Below, one piece after another: positions 10,465-23,087 of a DNA stretch of 64,000 bases. The DNA comes from Holothuria scabra (Eukaryota > Echinodermata > Holothuroidea > Aspidochirotida > Holothuriidae). Each line of letters starts with the position of its first letter. The first letter of the stretch is position 1. The position numbers were made by a program, and so were the translations under genes. The stretch spans positions 54,067,000-54,130,999 of the forward strand of contig CM074185.1 in NCBI GenBank assembly GCA_037179385.1. The letters run 5' to 3'. The notes under the pieces were generated by a model, which did no database searches, was not told the origin of the DNA, and saw only the letters and a list, made by a program, of their open reading frames with translations.

Positions 10465-12736
10465 CAGTGGCGTAGCTACGGGGGGGGGGGGGGCTTGGGG
10501 GACAGGAGCCCCCACTGAATCGCCCAGCCCCCAGCAGCCCCTCCCCCATCACTGGCGACATGGGCAAAAAATTGTATTCATGCTGGCCGATGATAATAAT
10601 CAATCCGGGCTACCCGGCTTCTACTTGCAATAGATGTACGAAGTTGCAGGATATTCTGCAACTGTGGCCCACTCTGAATTTCGGAATAAATTCAGGTAGA
10701 CTATGACAAGCTTCATATCTTCGGGATTGGCTGAAATTGACTACCTTGGTGTGGATTAATGTGTGCTCCTAGAATTTTACCTGCTTCTATCTCCTGCGTC
10801 ATAAAGTCGCAATAAAATTTTCAAGAAAAACCAAGTCATGATTCGGGCAGCGCCAAAAACTATTATTGGTATTTTTACTTCACAGATAATCACAACTTAT
10901 TGCCCGAAACTGTCGAATGTCCACATTTTTTCAAGCAGTTGCCCAAAAATGGAAAAGTACCATCGCAAGGGTAACATAGTTACGAAAAATCAAACATAAA
11001 AAATCGCGATACACTTGGGAAGCCTGTGGCTTGAAAAAAAGAATTCATTTTTAAGCCTGTTTTTAAATCTTGTGTCACACAATACCCAAAATGTTCGATT
11101 ATTTTAAAAGCTTCAAGTCTTTACCTTAAAACAGAAAACGCTATACTGTATTAAGTGAAAATTTCATGGAAAATAACAAAGATCTGCGACATATTTGGGT
11201 AGAATGTAAAAGACAGGTTTTTATCGTCCCCACTTCATACTGAAGTCTTGCACACTAAATTGAAAATGGCAAAATATTCGGGCAAAGGTTAAAACAATGC
11301 TGGGACGTTTTTAATTGCCAAATTAATTCAACGGACACACGGGAGAGTGTTCAGGTACCAAAAAGTTTGCCTGCTATCCTGCTCTAGAGCCAAATACGGG
11401 CAGTGGTTATGAAAATCTGGTTATTTACTTTTCGATACTTTAATGATTCAGTGTGAGAATGTCTTCCCATAAGTATGCTTGAAAATTCGTTTTATCACAC
11501 CTTGTAATGCCACATTTTTCAAAAACAAAATCATATAAAGTTCGGGCAGTCACACAGTTTTATCAATATATGTTAAATGTAGCCAAGAGTCGCAATAGTG
11601 AAATTTATTAGCATGTTTTCAATTCCGTTTTGTGGTTAGAAAATATGCGGGGCCATTTCATCGATTGGTAGTGATACATTTTATCTGGTAATTTCCCCTT
11701 ATTAAATAGCAACTGCTTAGATCCCTCTTTAAGCCTGGGAAATGTCATTTTCGACTCTCTCAGGGGTCCGATTTTTTAAAATTTTCTGTTCGCTCCCCGA
11801 CAACTAGTGGTGCCGCTCTACGTAGATAGTGTTCCCAGCAGGATTTTAGTTTCAAGTGAACATTCTTTGCAAAACGTATCCTCGAAATAGCGACTTCCTA
11901 GACCACCTAGAAGCATGACATTTTTGACTGTCAAAATCCTGGACGTTTTGCCCCAACTTAATGCTCCACTTAGACTGCCGGATTCATAGCAAAATTTTAG
12001 TTTCACTTAAGCATTTTTTTGCAAAAGAAAACTAAAAAAAGCGACTGCTTAGATACCCTATAAGCCTGGGAAATGCTATTTTCAACTGTCTGAGGTCGGA
12101 TATTTCAAAATTTTCTGTATACGCTTCGCTCCAACCAATGGCGGCGCTCCGCTTGCTCTTTCTGGCTGAATTTTAGTTTGGAGTGAACGTTAATCTGCAA
12201 TTGAAACTTAAAATAGCGACAGCTTGGATCCCCTTCATAAGCCTGGGAAATGCCATTTTCGACTGTCTAAGAGGTACGAATTTTGAAATTTTTGGACGCT
12301 CCGCGCCAACCATTTTTGACGCTCCGCTTTGACTGTCTTACAGGCAGAATTATATTTTTGGGACAAAAATCTTCTGCCCCAAAACTGAAATGCTCCCCTA
12401 CGCCTATGGGAATACCTTACTTAGGCGTGCACCGGAACAGCTGCTTACAACAGGACTCCGGATTTGCAGTCCGAGGATACATAGTCCAGTGGAGTAATTA
12501 ATTGAGCTAATCTGTATCTCAAAAGTGTTTGAATCTGAGAAAAATAACAATTAAACCTGGCAAATGCTATTTCCAGCCATCTGGGAAATGTGAAAATCCA
12601 AAGTTTTCTTTGGACGCTCCACGCCAACTGATGGTGGTGCCACGCCTAGATACTAAACTCCAGCCCCCCTACATAAGTATCCAGCTCCGCCCTTGCCACC
12701 CCCCTCCCCCCACAAAAAATACTAGCTACGCCACTG
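10465..12736. mobile_element. Non-autonomous hAT-like element, CAGTGGCGTAGCTA ends
   Basis: The two ends are identical inverted repeats of 14 bp, CAGTGGCGTAGCTA at 10465 and TAGCTACGCCACTG ending at 12736. They are flanked by 8-bp duplications (7 of 8 identical), as expected for hAT transposition. Length is 2272 bp with no recognisable transposase. Just inside the left end is a run of about 14 G. The right half holds four diverged modules anchored by GGGAAATGNCATTTTCGAC-like sequence (about 11737, 12068, 12247 and 12552), alternating with a GCGCCAACCAATGGCGGCGC-type inverted motif. Confidence 0.85.
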
Positions 12737-12749
12737 AAGAAAGATACCA

Positions 12750-12872
12750 TCAAGAGTGAGACTTCGCTCGTTTTAAGGGAATTTCACTCTTTTTGGAGTG
12801 AATTAATGGAATGAATTTACACTTTTCACTCGGTCAAAGAGTGACTAAGTTCACTCTATTGATTTTAGAGTG
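12750..12872. mobile_element. Partial copy of the GAGTGAA palindromic MITE
   Basis: The sequence matches the right half of the elements at 14038-14408 and 16382-16770: CATCAAGAGTGAG, TTTCACTCTTTTTGGAGTG, GTGACTAAGTTCACTC and a GATTTTAGAGTG end. The left half is missing. It begins immediately after the duplication of the hAT-like element. Confidence 0.7.
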
Positions 12873-13120
12873 AAGACTCTGGCCAAAATTCACTCCCTGG
12901 CAATCGCTATCTACTCACTAAAGCGAGTTTCTTTTGAATATTTAACTTTCCATTTTGCTTGAATTGCCAAAAAATACTCAATTGCGCAAGACTTCGATTA
13001 AGAATTATTGTCATTTTTAACGGGTGTCCGTTTCCGCTCTGCGTTGGCTAGCTTGAGTAAGGTCTCCCAGAATGCATTTCACCGCAAGTGCTAAAGGTAT
13101 AAAGATTGAGCAATAACGGT

Positions 13121-13360
13121 CTGCTTCCCAACGGTAAGAACATCCGCCTCTCATGCGGAAGGCCCGGGTTCGCTTCCCAGGTCGAGTCATACCACCCTAA
13201 AAATGGAACCTACTGCCGTTGTGCGTGATGATCCGCAATAAGAAACGGAGTATGGAAAACAAGCCAGTGAGCCACAGCTGGAAAAAAGGCCGTAGCCGGC
13301 TCGACTCGAACCAATAGGTTGGAAACTGGGCCGTAAAACTCTAACTAACTGCTTCCCAAC
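13121..13360 (+). repeat. tRNA-Glu-like SINE, copy 2, with 12-bp target duplication
   Basis: The SINE (13133-13348) lies between direct repeats CTGCTTCCCAAC at 13121-13132 and 13349-13360. The head has an anticodon arm TCCGC-CTCTCAT-GCGGA (anticodon CTC, Glu-type) and box B GGGTTCGCTTCC. It is 5'-truncated in box A. The body matches the 5.6 kb SINE (AACCTACTGCC, CCAGTGAGCCACAGCTGG, GGTTGGAAACTGGGCC) and ends in CTAACTAA. The flanking duplication shows LINE-type retroposition. Confidence 0.85.
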
Positions 13361-13372
13361 TTAACTGAACCG

Positions 13373-13830
13373 TGGCAGACGCTGGATTTTTCTGAAGGGA
13401 GAGCATGTAGTATGGTGAGTGATCGCCCGCTTGGGGGTGGGTCAAAGGAGAGGGGTTTACCCTCTCCCTTTGAAGGTTTTGGCCTTTTCAAGGAGACTAG
13501 ATGCAAAATGGTGAAAGATTTTCGACATTGACAGGAATAGTTTTGAAAGTTGAATTTGTGGTGGTTAATGGAGATAAAACTGAAAATTCTGTGTCGTCAC
13601 ACGAAATTCTAGTGCCATGTACCCTTTTCGAAATACAATTTGTTTCTAAATTTGCACACTTTTAGGAGTCGCATAAAAGAGCATCAGTGATAGACGTAGG
13701 CGAACAGGAGATTTTCAGTTTGGATTTTTTCTTGACAACAAAACGTAATTCTGCCATAAAGACTGTCTAAGCGGACCGCCACCATTGGTTGGCGCCGGCG
13801 GTGCAGGAAATTTCGGAAAATTCAGAGCCC
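13373..13830. mobile_element. Truncated copy of the 36.1-kb hAT-like element
   Basis: The segment parallels 36092-36500: GGATTTTTCTGAAGGG, GTAGTATGGT, TTTTCAAGGAG.CTAGATGCAA, GACAGGAATAGTTTT.AAAGTTGAAT, then GCCACCATTGGTTGGCGC. The terminal CAGTGGCGTA is not intact. Confidence 0.65.
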
Positions 13831-14037
13831 TGGCCGGAAATATTATTAAGATATTAGCAAGTTGAATTGAATTTTGCAAATTTTCTACGTAGAATGAATT
13901 CGAAGCAAGCAGAAATAATTTCATGGATTCACCATAATTGTTCAATGTTTTGTATTTATTTATAATTTACCTCCAAATTTATGCAACTAAACTATGATTT
14001 CATAGGTTCATTCTGGGCAGCGAAATACCCTCTAAAA

Positions 14038-14408
14038 TCAAAAGAGTGAACTTATTCACTCTTTGATCGAGTGAAAAGTGTAAATTCACTCCATTAGAGT
14101 GATGATTCACTCCAAGAGGAGTGAAGTTCCCTCCAAAAAGAGTGAAGTTCACTCCAAAAAGAGTGAAATTCACTAGATGAAGAGGGAAAATTCACTCTTC
14201 CACGAGTGCCTGCAATGATCGCCCCTTTTTAAAGAGCGATCACCGTGGGCACTCCATCAAGAGTGAGACTTCGCTCGTTTTAAGGGTATTTCACTCTTTT
14301 TGGAGGGAACTTCACTCCTCTTGGAGTGAATCATCACTCCAATGGAGTGAATTTACACTATTCACTCGATCAAAGAGTGAATAAGTTCACTCTTTTGATT
14401 TTAGAGTG
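14038..14408. mobile_element. TA-flanked palindromic MITE (CACTCTAAAA family), copy A
   Basis: The 371-bp element has ends CCCTCTAAAATCAAAAGAG and its complement CTTTTGATTTTAGAGTG, with TA on both sides (14036-14037, 14409-14410). The interior is an imperfect palindrome of GAGTGAA/TTCACTC motifs around a centre near 14210-14240. There is no ORF. The TA duplication fits a TA-targeting cut-and-paste system. Confidence 0.8.
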
Positions 14409-14439
14409 TATTTTAAAAAATTTACATGCCTCAGAGGCA

Positions 14440-14680
14440 AAATACCATTCAAAGTGGAACAAATCGGATGAAAAATAAAGAAAAATAAAACACTGCATAA
14501 CATTATGAATCCATGACATCCACCTGCTTGTTTCAAGTTCGGTTTTAACAGAAAATATGTCAACTTCAATTTCTATTATCTCGCGGACCGAAAATGAATG
14601 GAACTTTCACCAGAATGCTTAGAATAAGTTGCTCTTTAACACATCAAAAATAAATTTGGCTCTGGACTATTCCTTTAACT
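14440..14680. repeat. Diverged copy of the 28-kb/43-kb repeat
   Basis: TGCTTGTTTCAAGTTCGGTTT and the following sequence up to the TCTCGCGGACCG block parallel 28500-28640. Divergence is high. Confidence 0.4.
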
Positions 14681-15973
14681 ATGAAGGATGTACTGGTACA
14701 ACCTTCACATGTGACACAATTAATAGTTGCAGCTGCTGTATGTGACAAATAGAACAAATTATTTTAAAGAAATACTCCATTGGCACAGCTCTTTGACTGA
14801 CAGTAAGTTAAAAAAAAAATGCAGAGTACCGAAATCCATTGTTACACAACAGGTGTAACTGTACTAAGGGTTTGATTACATATTGGGGACGGAATAACTT
14901 TCCAGCAATTTATTGTACATACAGAGAAACATAAGATGAGTTTAAAGTGAATACACTACCATCAGGGTACCTTCACAGTAGAATATTTTGTACACTCTTT
15001 TCTTAATTTTCCTTTTTATTGTCCAACTGTAATATAAAGTCGCAAATAGAATAAGCAATGTGAAATGGATAATGTACCATTAACATAGGATAGGTTGTCC
15101 CTCCGTTTTTAGATGTTGATTCAAGTATTAAGGTCAAGTACTCGTGGTCTTTACCCTCTTGAGAGAAAACAGATGATTTCTTTTTTTGAAGGGAGTGTAA
15201 GCTGAAATGCCTCCCAAATTGTTTGATCATTTTAACCCATGTCACCTGACATGGCTTTACTCCGCTTCCACAGAAGTTATGAAAATATGAGGAAAGAGCA
15301 GGGCGGATTTAAAGGGGTGAATCCGGCTCGTGACTCCTAAAATATCCCAATGCTTATTTTTCCACCTCGTAGATGGGTTATTTCACCCTCTTGTTTGTAC
15401 ATAATGTTGCATTGATTAAAAATACTTCAATGTTTACTTTGGACATTTTGAACCATTTGGCACTTATTTTGAAACGTGACCCAACATCTAAAGGAATAAC
15501 GACACGCATGAGTTTCATTTGATTTGTTGGCATTTTTCTTGGAATTCTTATATTGGTGTTCAATCTACAGCTAGCAGCGTCCATCTTCCTTTCCAGTCGT
15601 GGTTCACAGGATTGTTTTCTTACACACTGAATGATATGCAACGCATTATGTACGACAGGTTTCATGATGAAAAATGAATCTGTATTGGGATAGATTACGT
15701 ACCTTCCAGGTAAGAAGCGAATGCTATGCGTGACTATTCATACGACATACGGGAAACCGCGATGTGAACAAAATGATGGGTGCACGTTCGTGGAGGTGCA
15801 GGCTGGAGAGAGCAGAACATGATGACCCCCCGCGTATATAGATGCACATGGGTGAAATATATTACTACTCATAGGGGTAAATCTTGAATGTTAACGACAG
15901 ACGGACATTACGTCATCCTGAGGCATGGTAAACTTGCGTCATTCTGGGGGATATCGCCTCATTCAGAGGGGAT
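14681..15973. other. No gene recognised; two weak minus-strand ORFs
   Basis: ORFs at 15378-15665 (95 codons) and 15003-15245 (80 codons) are open on the minus strand. The first starts in a plausible context and is basic. Neither shows a known domain, and no convincing splice pair joins them. They could be exons of an unknown minus-strand gene, but chance is as likely. Confidence 0.25.
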
Positions 15974-16058
15974 TCTAAAAGTGGAACCTACTGCCGTTGT
16001 GCGTGATGCTCCGCATAAGCAACGGACTAGGAAAAAGAAACCAGTTAGCCACTTTTAA
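15974..16058 (+). repeat. SINE body fragment, copy 3
   Basis: GTGGAACCTACTGCCGTTG, ATGCTCCGCATAAGCAACGG and CCAGTTAGCCAC match the SINE bodies at 5.6 and 13.2 kb. The head and the 3' part are missing. Confidence 0.7.
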
Positions 16059-16381
16059 AATAAAAATTACACCCTTTTCAGTTGCGGGTTCCTGCAAGGG
16101 ATTGGGTACGGTGTCCTATAGGGAGGGAATACGAAGTTGATTATTTTCTGAAAAAAAGGTTTTTCCAAGTCTTATAATAAATCTACTTTCGGGCGCTGCT
16201 CTGTGTTCTCTTTAAGCTACATTATTTTTTTTAATCATTTTCTTTAATACCTTCCGAAACGTGTTAGTTAATTTGTTAAACGTTAAATGATTTACAAATT
16301 TTGCTTTAAGCATGCATGTGACAACGGGAGCTACTGCAAATCCAAAAGCAGCGTAGTTTTGTTTCCTTCCCTGGTTTAGTA

Positions 16382-16770
16382 CACTCTAAAATCAAAAGAG
16401 TGAACTTAGTCGCTCTTTTATCGAGTGAAAAGTGTAAATTCACTCCATTAGAGTAATAATTCACTCCAAGAGGAGTGAAGTTCCCTCCAAAAAGAGTGAA
16501 ATTCACTAGAGGAAGAGGGAAAATTCACTCTTCCACGAGTGCCTGCAATGATCGCTCTTTTTTTTATATATAAGAGCCATCACTGTGGGCACTCCATCAA
16601 GAGTGAAACTTCACTCTTTTTGGAGTGAACTTCACTCTTTTTGGAGGGAACTTCACTCTTTTTGGAGGGAACTTCACTCCTCTTGGAGTGAATTATCACT
16701 CTTATGGAGTGAATTTATACTTTTCACTCGATCAAAGAGTGACTAAGTTCACTCTTTTGATTTTAGAGTG
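16382..16770. mobile_element. TA-flanked palindromic MITE (CACTCTAAAA family), copy B
   Basis: 389 bp with inverted ends CACTCTAAAATCAAAAGAGT and its complement, with TA at 16380-16381 and 16771-16772. The internal order is the same as in copy A, including CACGAGTGCCTGCAATGATCG at the centre and an AT-rich loop. No ORF. Confidence 0.85.
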
Positions 16771-16789
16771 TACGATATACATATTTTCA

Positions 16790-17589
16790 AAATATATACC
16801 GGATCTCTCTCGGACTGCAAGCGTTTTCAAATCAATCATATTCCTTTTCGTGGGAGGAAATTAAAATTGTCTCAGCACAAAGCCTGGGCGCAAATTCTGC
16901 TACGATTTCTTTTTCTTCCTTACAATTTGATTGCTTTTATGTTCCTGGATCCGACAATTTCGCGTTCCATTCCTGCTTGTTTAAAAAATCTTCGTTCACC
17001 GCTTAAAATTCTTGGTTTTTTAATGACATAAAACGTCACAATATTCAAAGATCTTCTTCATACAAATCGTGGCTGTAGGAAGATAACCTCTACCTATGGT
17101 TAAAAATGTTATAAGGTGCTAGAATTGCCTTTCTCTTCTTTTCTTGTTTTGGTATCCTCTGAATTATTTATCTTTTTATTCGATCGTGAAGCGGGGGATG
17201 CCAATTCACCATAAATTACTGTCTGAAACATGTGACCAATAGCGAGGCCACAAAAATTACAGGAAACCCCAAAACTCTGGGTCACAAAATATACTGTCAG
17301 GGGAACGTCAGTTTATTTTAAAGTTGTAGACACGAAAATATGAAATTATTTATCCACAGTGCAACCTTATTTTTAACGGTCAATGATTTAGAAGGACACT
17401 ACTACTAGAGTCCAAACTGCCAAAGCGTAATGATAAAGGACACAAACCTCTCCCCTAACTTATTCTATTGAAACAACAGCCAGGTCATACAGATTTCTTC
17501 TTATTTGCTTCCGAGTATCTCCCATATGTTTAAGGATTTTAACATTGAATATTCTACTTAAACCAGCAAATTACTCTCCTAACTTTCAA
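16790..17589. other. No gene recognised
   Basis: AT-rich sequence with no supported exon or repeat copy. Confidence 0.4.
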
Positions 17590-17690
17590 ATCTAAGTGAG
17601 AAAAATATAGTCACATGACTACCAAGAGCCAATCAACGAACACGTCAGACTATACTTCACTAATCTAAAATGGGAAAACTGGTCCTACCT
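17590..17690 (-). repeat. Short interspersed repeat, copy 2 (inverted, diverged)
   Basis: GAGAAAAATATAGTCACATGA and GAGCCAATCA are the reverse complement of parts of 956-1100. Confidence 0.45.
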
Positions 17691-19940
17691 TTAATTTCAT
17701 TCACTTATCAGGACAACCCCACTTGGCAGGACACTTAAAGCGGTCCCAAGCTGCAAAGAGGGTTTATGTCACCGCATCACTGGGCTATCTCAGTCGGTTC
17801 CCTAAGGACTGATGGTGTACTCGGCCCTCTTTCTTGACCACTACCTCTACTTGTCTAACCAACTATGACCACTCGGCCTTTTTTCCTGTAGAAGGGGAAA
17901 GTACCAAGAGTCATGCTGTTTTCCTGGTCTCATGCTAACTTGAGAAATCTTATTCAATATCACTTTTAACCCCTCAAAATAAACGAATCAAAATATGTGA
18001 TTCTATACCAAATTCTATATTTGAAAAGTTAACAGCAAATCTCAGCTAAACAGTGTGCGTGTTTGATGCCGCATAGGCCTAAAGGGGAAGTTCTTAAATA
18101 AAATGCCCAATTTTGTTTTTTCTTAAAAAGCCGAATTTTCAGATGTCGCCGATGTCATTCCGCAGAAGTCGATCCAAATTTTTCAAGATTTCTTCATTAA
18201 AACAAAAAATATCTGTTTTGAGGGAGCAGCTGACCGCTCGAAGACAACTGAAATACACACCAATGTAACAGACGAAGGAGTAATAATTTACATAAAAAGT
18301 GTAACAAATATTATGGACTCGTTTATACAACGTAACACAAATTAAAGTTTACAAAACATCAAATCAACTTCACCTTTCAATATTAAAAATGTTAATTCAT
18401 CTTTTTGCAGGCAAGTCTCAATTTTTTACGGGTAACCAAGTAAGCATTTCAACATTTTGTAGACAACTGGTAAGATCATGGCATTTTGAGAAGTTTTTGA
18501 CTCATTATTTGAATCAGTCTATCATATGAGATATTGAAAAGTACAAAATAATCATTAAATTGATAATTCATTTTCAAAGTAGTAAGGAGTTACACATTTT
18601 GTCTCAAATTGTTGGGATCATGACATATTTGTATCCAAAGTTAATTCAATGTTTCAAAGAAAATTAAAAATATGTTACCTGTGAAGTAATTAGAGTATCG
18701 ACATTTTTAGAAAACTTGTCGAAATGACTAATTTTTTCGAAACCATCAATTCATCACTTTTCTTAGAATGGTCGCATTCAGAGTTCAGCAATCGAACATT
18801 TCATAGAATGAGTCCTGAAATTACAATTGTCGGAAACAGTCAAAACACATCATTGTGAAGAAAATTGTAAAATGACAGTGTAGTATGGTACCGTGATTAT
18901 ATGATCTTTCGAAGCAGGATATCATGTACTCTTGATGGCAGTTCCAAGCTTCCGTAAATATCGCTTGCCTCAGCGTTTGTCACAGTATGAGTTTGCGCAC
19001 TTAACATGTTGGCATCTTTACCTAAAATCGGAAGAAGTAAAACCTAAGACAGTCCCGACCAAAATAAACGTAAGTATATCATCCTAATAAACAGACGTAC
19101 TGGTGCCAGGATTATTGCTCCCGTCAATATTGCTCCAGTGGTTAGTAATTGACAAAATCATCACCATGGCTGGTAAGTGATATATCGAAAAGAAAATCAT
19201 TCTTAGAATGGGAGGGGATGAACGCTGCAGTGTTTACATTCATGCACCACCAGGCTCTTTTGTTCATTTTTTAATTAAAGCGGGATTAAATTAATCACTT
19301 CCAATTATTCCCTGTTCCGTTGATCGTATGGCAAGTCAGTAATTGTATAAGAACACAAAGAAGTTGAAACAAAAAAAATCATTACTTTCGTTTCGATGAA
19401 ACAAATATAAATGAAACGAAGTCAAAATCTTAAATTATACTAATTTTTCACGTGAAAAGTTTAGATTGACATTTTTGTTTGTTTTGTTTCGTTTTATTCT
19501 TTTGTGGCTAGCATCAGTGAAGACGTAAGAGTAAACCTGTAGTTTACACACCTTCATCTTTGCAAGGTTAAAAGTACGTTTAACAGTTAAAGGGTATTAG
19601 AGGAGCCTGGAACATTTACATACGCAATTAACAATGTAAAACCTACATTTATCTGTCTCTATGACTACGCTTTGCTTTAAATATCGACATCATGCGTCGA
19701 AAAATCAAATGGCTCTAAAAGATTTTTCCGTCAGGATTGTTTTGTTATTTTATTTGTCAAAGAATATTTTTAACAGACGTAGCGTAATCCAGCTGTAGCA
19801 ACTCTTGCTCGTAAGTTGTTGGCCATTACCGATACTGCAGTAGGGATCCAGTTCGTTGGGAGCAGAAGATTCACGATGGAATCAAACGATCTTAGCAAAG
19901 CTTAATTTTCAATGAGGCGACAAAAGGCCCAATGTATGGT
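17691..19940. other. No gene recognised
   Basis: AT-rich, with few and short ORFs. I see no exon with splice context and no repeat shared with the rest of the window. Confidence 0.4.
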
Positions 19941-20545
19941 CAGGGGCGGCACCAAGGGGGGGGGGGGGGCATGGGGGGCAAATTCCCCCCCAGTAAGAGC
20001 CTTTCCCCCCGTGCTCCCCACTCAGCTCCTGAAGTATAGTGTCCTTTCAAGAGTTTTCAAGGCAAAATAATTCACAACTAATTTTCCTCCCTGTTTGAAT
20101 CATTCCAAACTTTTCAAAGTAAAACCAGCCTGAGAGCTTTCTGTAAAATTATGCAAGTCACATACTTTAACTTCCTATCACTGAAACTTTTCACTGCAGA
20201 GCAAGCTCTCATGGGCATTGGAATGTGTAAGAGGTTGCATTGTCAGCTAAGGAGAGTAATAGCCAAATAAGCCTAGCCTGCATTAAAATCATTTGGAATC
20301 TTTGCTTTGGATGATGCATTATGGACCAAAATACACCTATCCTTAGACTTAATTTTTTGCCAAAAGAGATTTGCTAAAACCTCAGAACCTCCGGGGCTTC
20401 GCCCCCTGGACCCCTACCGGGGCTTTGCACCTGGACCCCATCAGGGGGCCCTAAGGCAGGCCCCTGGACCCCACCCTGTAAGTCTCGCGCTTCGCGCGAA
20501 AATTTTTTGCCCCTCCAACATTTTCTCTTGCCCTCCTGGATGGAG
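19941..20545. mobile_element. hAT-like left end, CAGGGGCGG family (right end not found)
   Basis: CAGGGGCGGCACCAAGG is followed by a run of about 14 G, then C-rich sequence. At 20390-20480 come CTTCGCCCCCTGGACCCC and GGGGGCCCTAAGGC.GGCCCCTGGACCCC, shared with 38340-38440. The expected CCGCCCCTG right end is not present nearby. Confidence 0.5.
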
Positions 20546-20639
20546 CTCATTAGACGGAGTTTAGGTTAGGTTTTAGCTGGCTAGCTCTCATGGTCTTTTT
20601 TGTGTTTTGGCGCACCTTACTTCATTGTTTATGAGGAGC

Positions 20640-21585
20640 ATTTCCTACAAAGGTAGGAGATTTTAGTCGTTTTAATCAGTTAGTCGAGAGTGGGGCAATC
20701 TGAAGCGCAATTGAATGCAAAATAGTGAAAGTATACTGGTAGTTTTTATTCCCGACAACCTTACAGTTTTACCTATACTGATCTTCTAGAAACTTTCGAA
20801 TATAAACATTCCCCCTGAACTCATTATGGGATGGTTATTGTTGTGTTCGGAGCTGACTTCATAGGTATAGAGTAACTATAAAGTTAACTGAGAAATGTGA
20901 AACACGGGTTGATCATCGGAATCCCATCTGTGAGTATAACCATTAAATGAAGGTTTTTTACAGTGCCTCTGAGGGTGGCCCTGCTAAAAATTCCTTCATT
21001 TAAGAGTTCGCTGTTTTGAGCTTTCTTGTGCACATAAAAGTTTTGCTGCAATAATTATGGGAAAATTGCAAAATGATCGGGAAATTAGGTGTACCAGAAC
21101 CACGGGAAATGACATTTCCAGGATTGTAAGTGTAATTGAAGGGTTCGTTATTTTGAGCTTTGGAATTCAAATAAAATTTTCACTGCAATAGAAAGATGAA
21201 AAAGTGCAAAAAGATCGCAAAATTTGGTCTTACAGATAAACTGCACCACTACCATTGGATGAAATGGTATGAGAAAGTAACATAATCATTTTGAAATAAG
21301 CATGCGTGTGAGGTCGTGTCAAAATTAAACCGATACAAGACCTTTCTTTGCAAAGTGAGATTCGTTGGGAGACAACTGAGGCGGAGCATGACCATCGGTT
21401 TGAGCGAGGGTCTCGCCAGGTTTTTTTTTTTGTAAAAAATCCTTCTAGATTGCCTAGAAATGGAATTCCAGAGTCTCATTACTTCTTGCCCAGAATTACC
21501 ATTTTCAGATTTTCCTTGGTCCTGGAACTTTCAAGGAAACATTCCGAGGCCTTGAGTCTAGCATATATTTTGCCGACCGCCTAAA
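20640..21585. mobile_element. Diverged modules of the hAT-like family
   Basis: The palindromic anchor GGGAAATGACATTTCCAGG occurs at about 21106, followed by the TTCGTTATTTTGAGC-type module also seen in the 9-kb and 36-kb elements. The boundaries are not visible. Confidence 0.35.
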
Positions 21586-23087
21586 ATTGAACATAAATAT
21601 ATCCTAATTTTTAATTTAACGTTTTGAGGGTCAGGAAGTCATTTGGCTCATCGAGGACCCTTTGCAGTGAGCGTGGATGAACACCGGCTAACTTCGCCTT
21701 CTCTTTTCGAATAGTGCTCAGAGGTAACGAGGCAAGCGTGTACTAATCGCTCCCAATCCTGCTCCCGGGACCGCCATTTAACGTCCCCATCCGACGGACG
21801 TGAGCGTATCCCCAGTCTTCAACCACTTTCCCAAAGGCCCAAAGGCTGGGTTGTTAGGAGGTTGCGTGCTCTGCACCACTGCTCAACTGAGCAAGTGGAC
21901 ATTGCAACTTCCTGAATCGGACAAATTCCTGAAACGGACAACCAAATACCCAACTTTGTAATTCACCAATTTTTAAACCCCCTCAGGATCACTGTGAACA
22001 GCTATGCTGAACAAGTTAAATTTTTAGGCCCCGGAAAATTTCCAAGTGGTTCCACCGGGGTTTTGGTCCGGGCACCTTCAGCATGCAAGACAGTACGCTC
22101 AAACCGCTGAATCAACTCCACCCCCAAATGGTAAAGGTAAAATGAAGTCGAATAGAAATGTAAATGAGGGAATAATTTGTTCCTGGGACTATGGTTATGA
22201 AGCTATTTTTAACAAGGTACCATCCAATAGTGCATCGATGAACATAACTTGTACTCGAGAACGTTATATTTAGTGACACTAAAAATGGGTACGGTATGAT
22301 ACTTACTTCGAATTGTGCAACAGGCCATGACCGACCGTATGGAGGCTTTGTGAGCACTTGTATTGCTTGAGTGAATTATCAAAATTAATGTATACGTGAT
22401 AAGTACTATCAGTCTGATGCTGGATTTATGTCCTAGAAGTGATTGGGTGTAAAATAACAGGAATAGACAACGGTCGGAAATGTTACCTGTTCATTAGCAA
22501 GATATCTACATCTGCACGACAAACCGTGCGTGTCAAGAGTGGACATTTTTGACCAGATGGAGACATTCATCTTCAACTTGAGATAACCGACAAAATGCGT
22601 GACTCTCAAGCTGAATGCGTGAGAATTGACAGCCTTGAGAACAATCTGCCTCAGGAAATCAAAACAATTAACCATGCTAGAAGGGTTAACATACTTCCAT
22701 CAAGTTTTTTTTTTTCAAACAATTAATTAATTACCTTCGTCTAAAATATTTTGAGGTTTTTTCAAAAGGTATTTTGAGACAAAATTCTATAAACACCCTT
22801 GTTAAAACTGGAGGCCTGCCTGTTTTAACCGTACATAATTATTCCAAAACACTGCACTTCTATACTATAAAACCTCATCATTGTTGCTTTTCACGTGACA
22901 GCTGCAACGTTTTTGATAATGATGGGACGCAAATTTGTTCCCTGACAGCAGCGAGTTCTAGATTGCACCACTCGTATGGCGAGAAGAACTGGATGAAATT
23001 CGTCCAGCCATCTTTGAAAATGAAAACGGAAATTTTCAGGTTAAGGTTTTCATTTAAAAGGGTTACCCTTCCATGGAAGCAAACCCA
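21586..23087. other. No gene recognised
   Basis: No exon or known repeat. The open frame 22774-23334 continues into the palindromic element that follows and has no domain. Confidence 0.4.

Noticed and set aside
15378..15665. Minus-strand 95-codon ORF as a gene
   Set aside because: Open and basic but without a domain or convincing splice partners. Noted as weak only.
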